From the NCBI GenBank assembly GCA_007116575.1, contig SKIF01000010.1, positions 1-64,000 of the forward strand: 64,000 nucleotides of DNA, written 5' to 3'. The notes beneath the pieces are model-generated. The model made no database searches. It was not told where the DNA came from and was given only the letters and a program-made list of their open reading frames with translations. This document shows, piece by piece, positions 20,873 to 29,476 of the stretch. Source of the stretch: Paracoccaceae bacterium (GTDB taxonomy: Bacteria; Pseudomonadota; Alphaproteobacteria; Rhodobacterales; Rhodobacteraceae). The translations under genes were made by a program, and so were the position numbers. Within the stretch, counting starts at the first letter, position 1. Each line of letters begins with the position of its first letter.

Positions 20873-21115
20873 ATGGCCATTTCTGCCCAGGAACTGGAAA
20901 ACCTGCTGCGCGAGGGGTTCCCCGAGGCGCGGATCACGATCACCGACCTCGCCGGTGACGGCAATCACTACGCGGCGGAAGTGATCGACGAGAGCTTTCG
21001 CGGGCTCAACCGCGTGCAGCAACAGCGCGCTGTCTATGCTGCGCTGAAAGGCAAGATGGATGGGAATCACGGCGAGTTGCACGCCCTTGCCCTGACCACC
21101 AAAGCCCCCGAATAA
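20873..21115 (+). CDS. BolA-family protein
   Basis: Short BolA fold: [40 protein letters not shown]; followed by monothiol glutaredoxin. Confidence 0.92.
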   Translation: MAISAQELENLLREGFPEARITITDLAGDGNHYAAEVIDESFRGLNRVQQQRAVYAALKGKMDGNHGELHALALTTKAPE

Positions 21116-21134
21116 CCCCGAGAGGATGATGCAA

Positions 21135-21494
21135 ATGAGTGCTGAGGACGACATTCGCCAGACCGTCGAAAGCAATGATGTGGTGCTTTACATGAAAGGC
21201 ACCAAGACCATGCCGCAATGCGGCTTTTCCAGCCGTGTCGCCGGGGTGCTGAACTTCATGGGGGTTGAGTACACGGATGTGAATGTGCTGGCCGATGATG
21301 CGATCCGGCAGGGGATCAAGGATTTCTCGGACTGGCCGACCATCCCGCAGCTTTACGTCAAGGGCGAATTCGTCGGCGGCTGCGATATCATCACCGAGAT
21401 GACGCTCTCGGGCGAACTGGACCAGCTTTTCGCGACCAAGGGCGTGAGCTTCGACAAGGAAGCCGCCGACAAGATCCGCGAAGCCAATGCCTGA
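21135..21494 (+). CDS. grxD: Grx4-family monothiol glutaredoxin
   Basis: [24 protein letters not shown] (CGFS active site), [19 protein letters not shown]. Confidence 0.96.
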   Translation: MSAEDDIRQTVESNDVVLYMKGTKTMPQCGFSSRVAGVLNFMGVEYTDVNVLADDAIRQGIKDFSDWPTIPQLYVKGEFVGGCDIITEMTLSGELDQLFATKGVSFDKEAADKIREANA

Positions 21495-21526
21495 CGTGCC
21501 CCACCCTTATGTGAGGGGGGCGCGGG

Positions 21527-23602
21527 TTATCTTCCAGTCCATAGGCGCTGACCGCTGATTTCTCGCACCGAGCGTGTCCGCCCGTGTCTGTCGATGGCCA
21601 GCGCACCGCTTCTGCGCAAGTCGCGCGGGGTGATCAGGCGGCAGGGATATCGGCCTTCTGGCACAGGCTGCGAGGTCACGACGATGCGCCCGGACAGGCA
21701 GACATCTTTCAGCAGTGCCAGCCCGCGCTTGCCCGCCAGATGCACCACATCGAGCCCGCCCGCGCGCAGATGCGCCACTGGAACACGCGGATCGGCCCCG
21801 CTGCGGGCATGGCTCTGCGCCTGGCTGGCCCCATCGCCATCGGCCTGCAGCCAGGCAGAGGCGGTGAAACCGCCCGCGCGTGCGCGGCTCAGCATTCGCC
21901 CGTCCGGTCCCATCAGACCGACAAGCTCGCCCTCGGGCGCGATCAGCAGCAGCGGGCGCGGGCTCTGGGTCCAGCCAAGCGCCGCGACGGCGACCAATAC
22001 AATCCCCGCCCAGCGCGCGCGGCCCTGCCAGAGCACCAGCCACAGCGCGCCCAGCGCCATTATGGGCATGACCCAGGGTGCAGGCTGGACCACCGGCATC
22101 ACGGCCCCCTCCAGCGCGCTGACCTCGGCGGCGACGCGCAGGATCCAGCCGATGGCCGGCCCCATGACCGCCAATGCCAGCCCCTGCGCCCCGAAAGGCG
22201 TGAGCAGCGCTGCGAGCACGGCGGCAGGCATCACCACCAGCCCCATAAGCGGCACGGCCAGCAGATTGGCGATCAGCCCGTATTCGGCCAGCCGATTGAA
22301 GCTCGCCGCTGCGACCGGGGCTGTCGCCACCCCCGCCACGACCGAACAGAGCGCCACGCTGACCACCGGCCAGGCCCAGCGCGGGATGCGGTTCTGCCAA
22401 CCCTGTTCGGAGGACAGCCAGCGGAACACTGCAACAAGCGCGATGGTGGCGGCAAAGCTCATCTGAAAGCCTGCTTGCACCAGCGCCTCGGGGCGCAACA
22501 GCAGGATCAGCAGCGCGGCCATGGCGACCGAGCGCAATGAGATCGCGCGGCGGTCGAACAGGATGGCGACGAGCATCACCGCAACCATGATGAAGGCGCG
22601 TTCAGTCGCGACATTGCCGCCCGAAAGCAGCAGGTAGAACCCGCCCGCCGCCAGCGCACCGATGGCCGCGAGCTTGCGCGTGGGCAGGCGCAGCGCCAGG
22701 GGTGGCACCAGCGCCATGGCAAGGCGCAGGAGGCCAAAGACGAAACCTGTCAGCAGCCCCATATGCAGCCCTGAAATGGCCAGCAGATGCGCCAGGTTCG
22801 AGCGGCGCAACTCTTCCATCCGCGCCTGCAGGATGCCCGAGCGGTCGCCGGTCATGATGGCAGCGGCAAAGGCCCCGGGGTCGCCCGGCATCTGCGCCTG
22901 CACGGCCTCTGATATCTGCATCCGCAGCCGGTGAATACGCAGCCCCGCCGCGCCCTCGCTGGCCGGGGCAGCGGTCAGAACCGGTACGCGGGTATAGCCC
23001 ACCGCGCCCAGCCGCTCGAACCAGGCGTGGCGGCGGAAATCGAAGCCGCCGGGCTCAGACGGGGCAGGGGGCGGCGAGAGGTGGGCCGTGGTCATCACCC
23101 GCAGCCCCGGCACCGGCGCGAGGAAGTTCTGCTCGCCATGCAGGGTGAAGCGGATGCGTTCGGGGGTGCGGCTGGCGGGCATGTTTTCCAGCACCACCTG
23201 ATCGAGCGTCAACCGCAGTGCATCGGATTGCGCGCGGTCGATCCGCACGATGCGCCCCTCGACCGGGCCGAAATAGCGGTATTCGAGCACCGGGGCCGCG
23301 ACCTGATATGCGCGCAGCCCGGCGACGAGCGGTCCTGCGCAGACCAGTGCCAATGCGATCAGCAAAGGCGCGAAATCGGGGGGCGCGCGCCAGGCCAGCG
23401 CTAGCAGGCCCGCCACGGTGGCGGCCAGCAGCACCCATTCGGCTGCGAGGGGCTCGCGCGGCAGGGCGAAATAGACTCCGATGCCAATGGCGAGGCAGAC
23501 TGGCACGAACAGGAACAGCCGCCCGCGCTGGGCGTTGATGGCGGCAATCGGCATGTCCAGCCGTGGTTGTGCCATCTGCCGAACGAATCCCGGCGCCTGC
23601 AC
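21527..23602 (-). CDS. comEC: ComEC/Rec2-family DNA-uptake membrane protein
   Basis: Competence domain LLAISGLHMGLLTGFVFGLLRLA; HLAGKRGLALLKDVCLSG at the C-terminus. Confidence 0.88.
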   Translation of the reverse strand: MQAPGFVRQMAQPRLDMPIAAINAQRGRLFLFVPVCLAIGIGVYFALPREPLAAEWVLLAATVAGLLALAWRAPPDFAPLLIALALVCAGPLVAGLRAYQVAAPVLEYRYFGPVEGRIVRIDRAQSDALRLTLDQVVLENMPASRTPERIRFTLHGEQNFLAPVPGLRVMTTAHLSPPPAPSEPGGFDFRRHAWFERLGAVGYTRVPVLTAAPASEGAAGLRIHRLRMQISEAVQAQMPGDPGAFAAAIMTGDRSGILQARMEELRRSNLAHLLAISGLHMGLLTGFVFGLLRLAMALVPPLALRLPTRKLAAIGALAAGGFYLLLSGGNVATERAFIMVAVMLVAILFDRRAISLRSVAMAALLILLLRPEALVQAGFQMSFAATIALVAVFRWLSSEQGWQNRIPRWAWPVVSVALCSVVAGVATAPVAAASFNRLAEYGLIANLLAVPLMGLVVMPAAVLAALLTPFGAQGLALAVMGPAIGWILRVAAEVSALEGAVMPVVQPAPWVMPIMALGALWLVLWQGRARWAGIVLVAVAALGWTQSPRPLLLIAPEGELVGLMGPDGRMLSRARAGGFTASAWLQADGDGASQAQSHARSGADPRVPVAHLRAGGLDVVHLAGKRGLALLKDVCLSGRIVVTSQPVPEGRYPCRLITPRDLRRSGALAIDRHGRTRSVREISGQRLWTGR

Positions 23603-23683
23603 TCTTGTTTCCCCTCCACCACTTGCCTAGAACTCCGCTCAACACTGCTGCGAAACTGGTTTCCAAAAGGTTAATCCCCGCCC

Positions 23684-25084
23684 ATGTCCGATGCTGTCGT
23701 CACACGTTTCGCCCCCTCGCCCACGGGGTTCCTGCATATCGGCGGGGCACGGACGGCGCTGTTCAACTGGCTCTATGCGCGCGGACGGGGCGGCAAGTTC
23801 CTGTTGCGCATCGAGGATACAGACCGCGCGCGCTCGACGCCTCAGGCGACCGAGGCGATCCTGACAGGGCTGCGCTGGCTGGGGCTGGACTGGGACGGCG
23901 AGCCCGTGAGCCAGTTCGCCCGCGCGGACCGACATGCCGAGGTGGCGCGCGAGATGCTGGCCAGTGGGCGGGCCTATAAGTGTTTTGCCACGCAAGAGGA
24001 AATCGAAGCTTATCGAGAGGCTGCGCGGGCCGAGGGGCGCTCGACGATTTATCGCTCGCCCTGGCGCGACGCGGACCCATCCACGCACCCGGATGCGCCC
24101 CATGTGATCCGCGTCAAGGCTCCGCTGGAGGGCGAGACCATCATTCGCGATCAGGTGCAGGGCGATGTGCGCATCCGCAACGATCAACTTGATGACATGG
24201 TGCTGCTGCGCTCGGACGGGACGCCCACCTATATGCTGGCCGTGGTGGTCGATGACCATGACATGGGCGTGACCCATGTCATTCGCGGCGATGATCACCT
24301 CAACAATGCCGCGCGGCAAATGCTGGTTTATGCTGCGATGGGCTGGGAAGTGCCGGTCTGGGCGCATATTCCGCTGATCCATGGCGAGGATGGCAAGAAG
24401 CTCTCCAAGCGGCATGGCGCGCTGGGCGTCGAGGAATATCAGGCCATGGGCTACCCGGCGGCAGCGATGCGCAACTATCTGGCGCGGCTGGGCTGGAGCC
24501 ATGGCGATGACGAGTTCTTCTCGGATGCGCAGGCGCTTGAATGGTTTGACCTGCCGGGTATCGGCAAATCGCCCGCGCGGCTGGATTTCAGGAAACTCGA
24601 CCATCTGACAGCACAGCATATGTCGGTTGCCGATGATGCTGCACTGCTGCATGAACTGGAGGCCTATCTGGCCGCAACCGGGGCCGAGCCGCTGAACGCC
24701 TCTCAGAAGGATGGGCTGCTACGGGCCATGAGGCTGGTCAAGGACAAAGCCAAAGGGTTCGCTCAAATTATTGAAAAAGCTCATTTTATTATAGTTTCTC
24801 GGCCTATAGAATGCGATGCAAAGGCCGCCAAGGCATTGGATAATGTATCCCGTGGTATACTGTCAGAATTGACGCCGCGCCTGCAAACTGCTACGTGGTC
24901 GCGTGAAGTTCTGGAGGGAGAAGTCGCTGCGCTGGCCGAATCGCATGGTCTTGGTCTGGGCAAGCTTGCTCAGCCTCTTCGGGCGGCACTTGTGGGCCGG
25001 ACATCCAGCCCCAGCGTCTTTGATATGATGGTTGTTCTGGGGCGGGAGGAAACGCTGGCCCGGATCGGCGACGCAACGTCCTGA
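23684..25084 (+). CDS. gltX: Glutamate--tRNA ligase
   Basis: [22 protein letters not shown] (HIGH) and [11 protein letters not shown] (KLSKR). Confidence 0.97.
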   Translation: MSDAVVTRFAPSPTGFLHIGGARTALFNWLYARGRGGKFLLRIEDTDRARSTPQATEAILTGLRWLGLDWDGEPVSQFARADRHAEVAREMLASGRAYKCFATQEEIEAYREAARAEGRSTIYRSPWRDADPSTHPDAPHVIRVKAPLEGETIIRDQVQGDVRIRNDQLDDMVLLRSDGTPTYMLAVVVDDHDMGVTHVIRGDDHLNNAARQMLVYAAMGWEVPVWAHIPLIHGEDGKKLSKRHGALGVEEYQAMGYPAAAMRNYLARLGWSHGDDEFFSDAQALEWFDLPGIGKSPARLDFRKLDHLTAQHMSVADDAALLHELEAYLAATGAEPLNASQKDGLLRAMRLVKDKAKGFAQIIEKAHFIIVSRPIECDAKAAKALDNVSRGILSELTPRLQTATWSREVLEGEVAALAESHGLGLGKLAQPLRAALVGRTSSPSVFDMMVVLGREETLARIGDATS

Positions 25085-25171
25085 GGGCCGTCGGGCGCAT
25101 GCCTACGACCTTTCGGGCTCCGGCTGGCCGGCGATGCATTGGGCGCGCGGGCGTTTGGGAAAGGATGGTCA

Positions 25172-26467
25172 ATGGCAGGTACTGAAGACAAAGCGACACT
25201 GACACTCGGCGACAAGGTCATCGACCTGCCTGTTCTGAAACCCTCGGTTGGGCCGGATGTGCTGGATATCCGCAAGGTCTACGCACAGGCGAATGTCTTT
25301 ACCTACGATCCGGGCTTCACCTCGACGGCGTCCTGTTCTTCGACTATCACCTTTATCGACGGTGACGAGGGCGAGTTGCTGTATCGGGGCTATCCGATCG
25401 AGCAACTGGCGGAAAAATCGCATTTCCTCGAAACCTGCTATCTGCTGCTTTACGGCGAACTGCCCTCGGCCGCAGACCTTGAAGATTTTGAGATGCGCGT
25501 GACGCGGCATACTATGCTGCACGAGCAGATGCAGTATTTCTTCCGCGGGTTCCGCCGTGACAGCCACCCGATGGCGATCATGACCGGTGTCGTGGGCGCG
25601 ATGTCGGCCTTCTATCACGACTCGACCGATATCACAGATGCCTGGCAGCGCGAGGTTGCCGCGATCCGCATGATCGCGAAGATGCCGACGATTGCCGCCT
25701 GGGCTTACAAATACTCGATCGGCCAGCCCTTCGTTTACCCCAAGAACAGCCTCGACTATGCGGGTAACTTCCTGAACATGTGCTTCTCGGTGCCCGCCGA
25801 AGAATATGTCGTCGATCCGATCCTGAGCCGCGCGATGGACCGGATCATGATGCTGCATGCCGATCACGAGCAGAACGCCTCGACCAGCACAGTGCGGTTG
25901 GCGGGCTCTTCGGGCGCGAATCCCTTTGCCTGCATCGCGGCGGGGATTGCCTGCCTCTGGGGTCCGGCGCATGGCGGGGCGAATCAGGCCTGCCTCGAGA
26001 TGCTGCGCGAGATCGGGTCGGTGGATCGTATCCCCGAATATATCGCGCGCGCCAAGGACAAGGACGATCCGTTCAAGCTGATGGGCTTTGGGCATCGGGT
26101 TTACAAGAATTTCGACCCGCGCGCCAAGGTAATGAAGCAATCCGCTGACGAGGTTCTTGGGCTGCTTGGGATCGAGGATAACGAAACGCTCAAGATCGCC
26201 AAGGAGCTGGAGCGGATCGCGCTGGAAGACCCGTATTTCGTCGAGAAGAAGCTCTATCCGAATGTGGATTTCTACTCGGGCATCATCCTCGAGGCGATGG
26301 GTTTCCCGACATCGATGTTCACCCCCATTTTCGCGCTGTCGCGCACTGTGGGCTGGATTTCGCAATGGAAAGAGATGATCGCAGATCCCGAGCAGAAAAT
26401 CGGTCGGCCGCGCCAGCGCTACACGGGTGCCCCCCGGCGCGATTATACCGAGATCGAGACGCGTTGA
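25172..26467 (+). CDS. gltA: Citrate synthase
   Basis: [83 protein letters not shown]. Confidence 0.97.
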   Translation: MAGTEDKATLTLGDKVIDLPVLKPSVGPDVLDIRKVYAQANVFTYDPGFTSTASCSSTITFIDGDEGELLYRGYPIEQLAEKSHFLETCYLLLYGELPSAADLEDFEMRVTRHTMLHEQMQYFFRGFRRDSHPMAIMTGVVGAMSAFYHDSTDITDAWQREVAAIRMIAKMPTIAAWAYKYSIGQPFVYPKNSLDYAGNFLNMCFSVPAEEYVVDPILSRAMDRIMMLHADHEQNASTSTVRLAGSSGANPFACIAAGIACLWGPAHGGANQACLEMLREIGSVDRIPEYIARAKDKDDPFKLMGFGHRVYKNFDPRAKVMKQSADEVLGLLGIEDNETLKIAKELERIALEDPYFVEKKLYPNVDFYSGIILEAMGFPTSMFTPIFALSRTVGWISQWKEMIADPEQKIGRPRQRYTGAPRRDYTEIETR

Positions 26468-26489
26468 ATCTCTCGCAATTGCATGTCAG

Positions 26490-26513
26490 CGTCGCCCTTC
26501 GGGGCGGCGTTTT
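26490..26513 (+). terminator. Rho-independent terminator with TTCG tetraloop
   Basis: CGTCGCCC-TTCG-GGGCGGCG then TTTT, directly downstream of gltA. Confidence 0.75.
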
Positions 26514-26697
26514 GCGTAAGGTAAAGAAGGGTTTGTGCAAATCCCGTGCGCTTGCGCCCAAATCCCTGCGTGATCGCAACTGAGGCGGCGGACCATGGGC
26601 CATTGCCTGACGCAATCAGGGTTGGCAGGAAGATGGCTGCGGTCTTGTCCTTGCGCTGACATCTTCCATCTGACGCGAGGGAACCTATGTCAGGGCC

Positions 26698-27420
26698 ATG
26701 AAACTCATTCTGCCGATCCTCGCCCTCATCGCCACGCTGGCCTTTGTGCTCTCGCCTCTGGTGACTGACCCGTTCTCCGGCTTTGACGCCGACCGCTTTC
26801 CGGTGGCGCAGGTGGACCCGCCGGTTCAGCCAGCAGGCTATGCCTTTGGTATCTGGAGCGTGATCTATATCTGGCTGGTGGTCAGCGCAGTGTTCGCCCT
26901 TTTTGCCCGGCGTGGTGCGTCCGACTGGGGCCGGATGCAGGGCCCGCTCGTGCTCAGCCTCGGGCCGGGGGCGGCATGGCTCTGGGTGGCCGGTGAAAGC
27001 CCGGAATGGGCGGCGGCACTGATCATCTGGATGCTGGGCACCGCGCTCTGGGCGCTTTGGGCAGCGCCTGTGCGCGACCGATGGCTGGCACAGGCCCCGG
27101 TCGCGATCTATGCTGGGTGGCTGACGGCGGCGGCGCATGTCTCGCTGGGGATCCTGCTGGGGGGCTATGGCCTGACTTCGCCCGAGATTGCCGCCGCCAT
27201 CGTGCTGAGCATGGCAGTGCTGCTGGGCCTCGGGATTATCCTGATGCGGCCCCATGCACCGGAATACGGGCTGACGCTGATCTGGGCGCTGGTTGGTGTT
27301 CTGGTGGCCAATCTGGGCGGCAGCGGGCTGGTGCAGGGGGTCACGCTGGCCGCCCTTGTCGCCGTTCTGAGCGCCGTGATCCACCTGGCCAGCACTGGAC
27401 AGGCGCGCGCGCCACTGTAA
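26698..27420 (+). CDS. TspO/MBR-like tryptophan-rich membrane protein
   Basis: Multi-TM; PAGYAFGIWSVIYIWLVVSAVFALF motif. Confidence 0.65.
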   Translation: MKLILPILALIATLAFVLSPLVTDPFSGFDADRFPVAQVDPPVQPAGYAFGIWSVIYIWLVVSAVFALFARRGASDWGRMQGPLVLSLGPGAAWLWVAGESPEWAAALIIWMLGTALWALWAAPVRDRWLAQAPVAIYAGWLTAAAHVSLGILLGGYGLTSPEIAAAIVLSMAVLLGLGIILMRPHAPEYGLTLIWALVGVLVANLGGSGLVQGVTLAALVAVLSAVIHLASTGQARAPL

Positions 27421-27458
27421 CAAGAAGGTACGACCACCCCAGCCGGAGAGCACCAGCC

Positions 27459-28286
27459 GTGGCTCATGACCCCCTGATCTTCGCCCCTGTCGGCTCCATG
27501 GCACGTCTGCGTGCGATCATGGCGGCGCTGCGCGACCCCGAGACCGGCTGCCCCTGGGATATCGAGCAGGATTTCAGCTCGATCGCGCCCTACACGATCG
27601 AAGAGGCTTACGAGGTGGCCGATGCAATCGAGCAGCAGGATTGGGCGGCACTCAAGGGTGAATTGGGGGATCTGCTGCTGCAGGTCGTCTATCATGGCCA
27701 AATGGCCGAGGAGGCGGGGTATTTCACACTTGATGAGGTGGCGCGCGCGATCAGCGACAAGATGGTGACGCGCCATCCGCATGTCTTTGGCGAGGAAAGT
27801 CGTGACAAATCGGCCGAGGATCAGACCCGCGACTGGGAGGATGTAAAGGCCGCCGAGCGCGCGGCGCGGGCCAAGGGAGGGGTGCTCGACGATGTGGCGC
27901 TGGGCCTGCCCGCGCTGATGCGGGCGGTCAAGCTGCAGAAACGCGCCGCACGCGTCGGGTTCGACTGGCCCGAGACGACGCATGTGCTGGACAAGATGCT
28001 GGAAGAAGCGCACGAGTTGGTGGCCGCGCGGGAGGGGCTGTCCGAGGCGGAGATTGCCGAGGAGTTTGGCGACATGCTCTTCGTGATGGCCAATCTCGGG
28101 CGTCATCTGGGGGTGGACCCGGAGGTCGCGCTGCGCGCGGCCAATGCCAAGTTCACACGGCGGTTCCGCGCCATCGAGGCCGCGCTTGCAGCGCAGGGGC
28201 GGCGACCGGAACAAAGCGATCTGGCCGAGATGGACGCGCTCTGGGATGCCGCCAAACTGACCGAGAAGCGCGATGCTGCCGAGTGA
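27459..28286 (+). CDS. mazG: Nucleoside triphosphate pyrophosphohydrolase MazG (GTG start)
   Basis: LRDPETGCPWDIEQDFSSIAPYTIEEAYEVADAIE; EELGDLLLQVVYHGQMA-type repeated motif. Confidence 0.95.
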   Translation: MAHDPLIFAPVGSMARLRAIMAALRDPETGCPWDIEQDFSSIAPYTIEEAYEVADAIEQQDWAALKGELGDLLLQVVYHGQMAEEAGYFTLDEVARAISDKMVTRHPHVFGEESRDKSAEDQTRDWEDVKAAERAARAKGGVLDDVALGLPALMRAVKLQKRAARVGFDWPETTHVLDKMLEEAHELVAAREGLSEAEIAEEFGDMLFVMANLGRHLGVDPEVALRAANAKFTRRFRAIEAALAAQGRRPEQSDLAEMDALWDAAKLTEKRDAAE

Positions 28287-28905
28287 CCGGGACCTGACCG
28301 AAAAGGGGCTGGCCCGGCAAGGGTCCGGCTCGGTGTTGCTCTTGGCCTGCGGGGCGCTGGCGCGCGAAATCCTCGCAATCAGGGATGCCAATGGCTGGAC
28401 GCATCTGGACCTTCATTGCCTGCCCGCCGATCTGCACCTCTGGCCCGATCGCATCCCCGATGCGGTCGAGGCGGCGGTCACGCGCTATCGCGACCAGTAT
28501 GAGACCATCTTCGTGGTCTATGCCGATTGCGGCACGGGCGGGCTGTTGCAGGCACGCTGCGACGCGCTGGGGGTCGAGATGGTGGCCGGGCCGCATTGCT
28601 ATGCCTTCTTTGACGGGGTGGAAGCCTTTGCCAGCCGCGCCGAGGACGAGATGACGGCGTTTTATCTGACAGACTTTCTGGTCCGGCAATTCGATGCCTT
28701 TGTCTGGAAACCGATGGGGTTCGACCGCCATCCCGAGTTGATCCCGATGATGTTCGGCAATTACGAGCGGCTGATCTATCTGGCCCAGACCGACGATGCC
28801 GCGCTCGATGCCAAGGCACGCGGCTGCGCCGCGCGTCTGGGGCTCGCCTATGAGCGGCGCGTGACCGGCTATGGCGATCTGGCCTTGGCTCTGGCGCGGC
28901 TGTGA
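28273..28905 (+). CDS. DUF1638-domain protein
   Basis: VLLLACGALAREILAI...LHCLPADLHLWPDRIPDAV...VVYADCGTGGLL; overlaps the mazG 3' end by 14 nt. Confidence 0.8.
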   Translation: MLPSDRDLTEKGLARQGSGSVLLLACGALAREILAIRDANGWTHLDLHCLPADLHLWPDRIPDAVEAAVTRYRDQYETIFVVYADCGTGGLLQARCDALGVEMVAGPHCYAFFDGVEAFASRAEDEMTAFYLTDFLVRQFDAFVWKPMGFDRHPELIPMMFGNYERLIYLAQTDDAALDAKARGCAARLGLAYERRVTGYGDLALALARL

Positions 28906-28976
28906 TGAGGCCGCGCGCCGCGCGCTTGTGGAACCGGCGGTCCGGGCTGCGACCGGGCCTTGCTGGCCTTTGCTGG

Positions 28977-29210
28977 TCAGCGGCGGCGGATGAGATAGGC
29001 TGTGGCGGGGCCGTGCTCTTCCATACCCAGGAAGGCATGGCCGGATTCGGTACAGAAATGCGGCACATCGACAACCGCTGCCGGGTCGGTGGCCAGCAGG
29101 CGCAGGGTCTCGCCTGGCTGCATGGATTTCAGCCGCTTGCGCGCCTTCAGCACCGGCAGCGGGCAAAGCAGCCCGATGGCGTCAAGCTCTTGATCAGCGG
29201 GGCTGGTCAT
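28977..29210 (-). CDS. TusA-family sulfur carrier protein
   Basis: DAIGLLCPLPVLKARKRLKSMQPGETLRLLATDPAAVVDVPHFC (CPxP motif). Confidence 0.9.
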   Translation of the reverse strand: MTSPADQELDAIGLLCPLPVLKARKRLKSMQPGETLRLLATDPAAVVDVPHFCTESGHAFLGMEEHGPATAYLIRRR

Positions 29211-29476
29211 CGGCGGCGGGTCCGGCTGCGGCGCTGCGGCGACGGTGCGTCGAGCCCGGCCTGCAGCAGGGCGGTCATCGGGTGATCATCGGGGGCGTCG
29301 GACGCGTGGCGGGCGAGTAGGGCGCGCAGCGCGTCGGGTGTGGCAGTGGCGTCGGGCAGGCTGAGCGCCCAGTCGATCAGGATCGAGCGGCATTCGGCAT
29401 CCGAGATACCCTCGATCCGGTAGCTTTCGCGGATCAGCCCTTTCGGGTCGATGCTTGGGTCATTGGAGCTGTGCAT
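29207..29476 (-). CDS. Hypothetical protein, 89 aa
   Basis: MHSSNDPSIDPKGLIRESYRIEGISDAECRSILIDWALSLP...; overlaps both neighbours (ATGA with tusA; 17 nt with glnE). Confidence 0.72.
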   Translation of the reverse strand: MHSSNDPSIDPKGLIRESYRIEGISDAECRSILIDWALSLPDATATPDALRALLARHASDAPDDHPMTALLQAGLDAPSPQRRSRTRRR

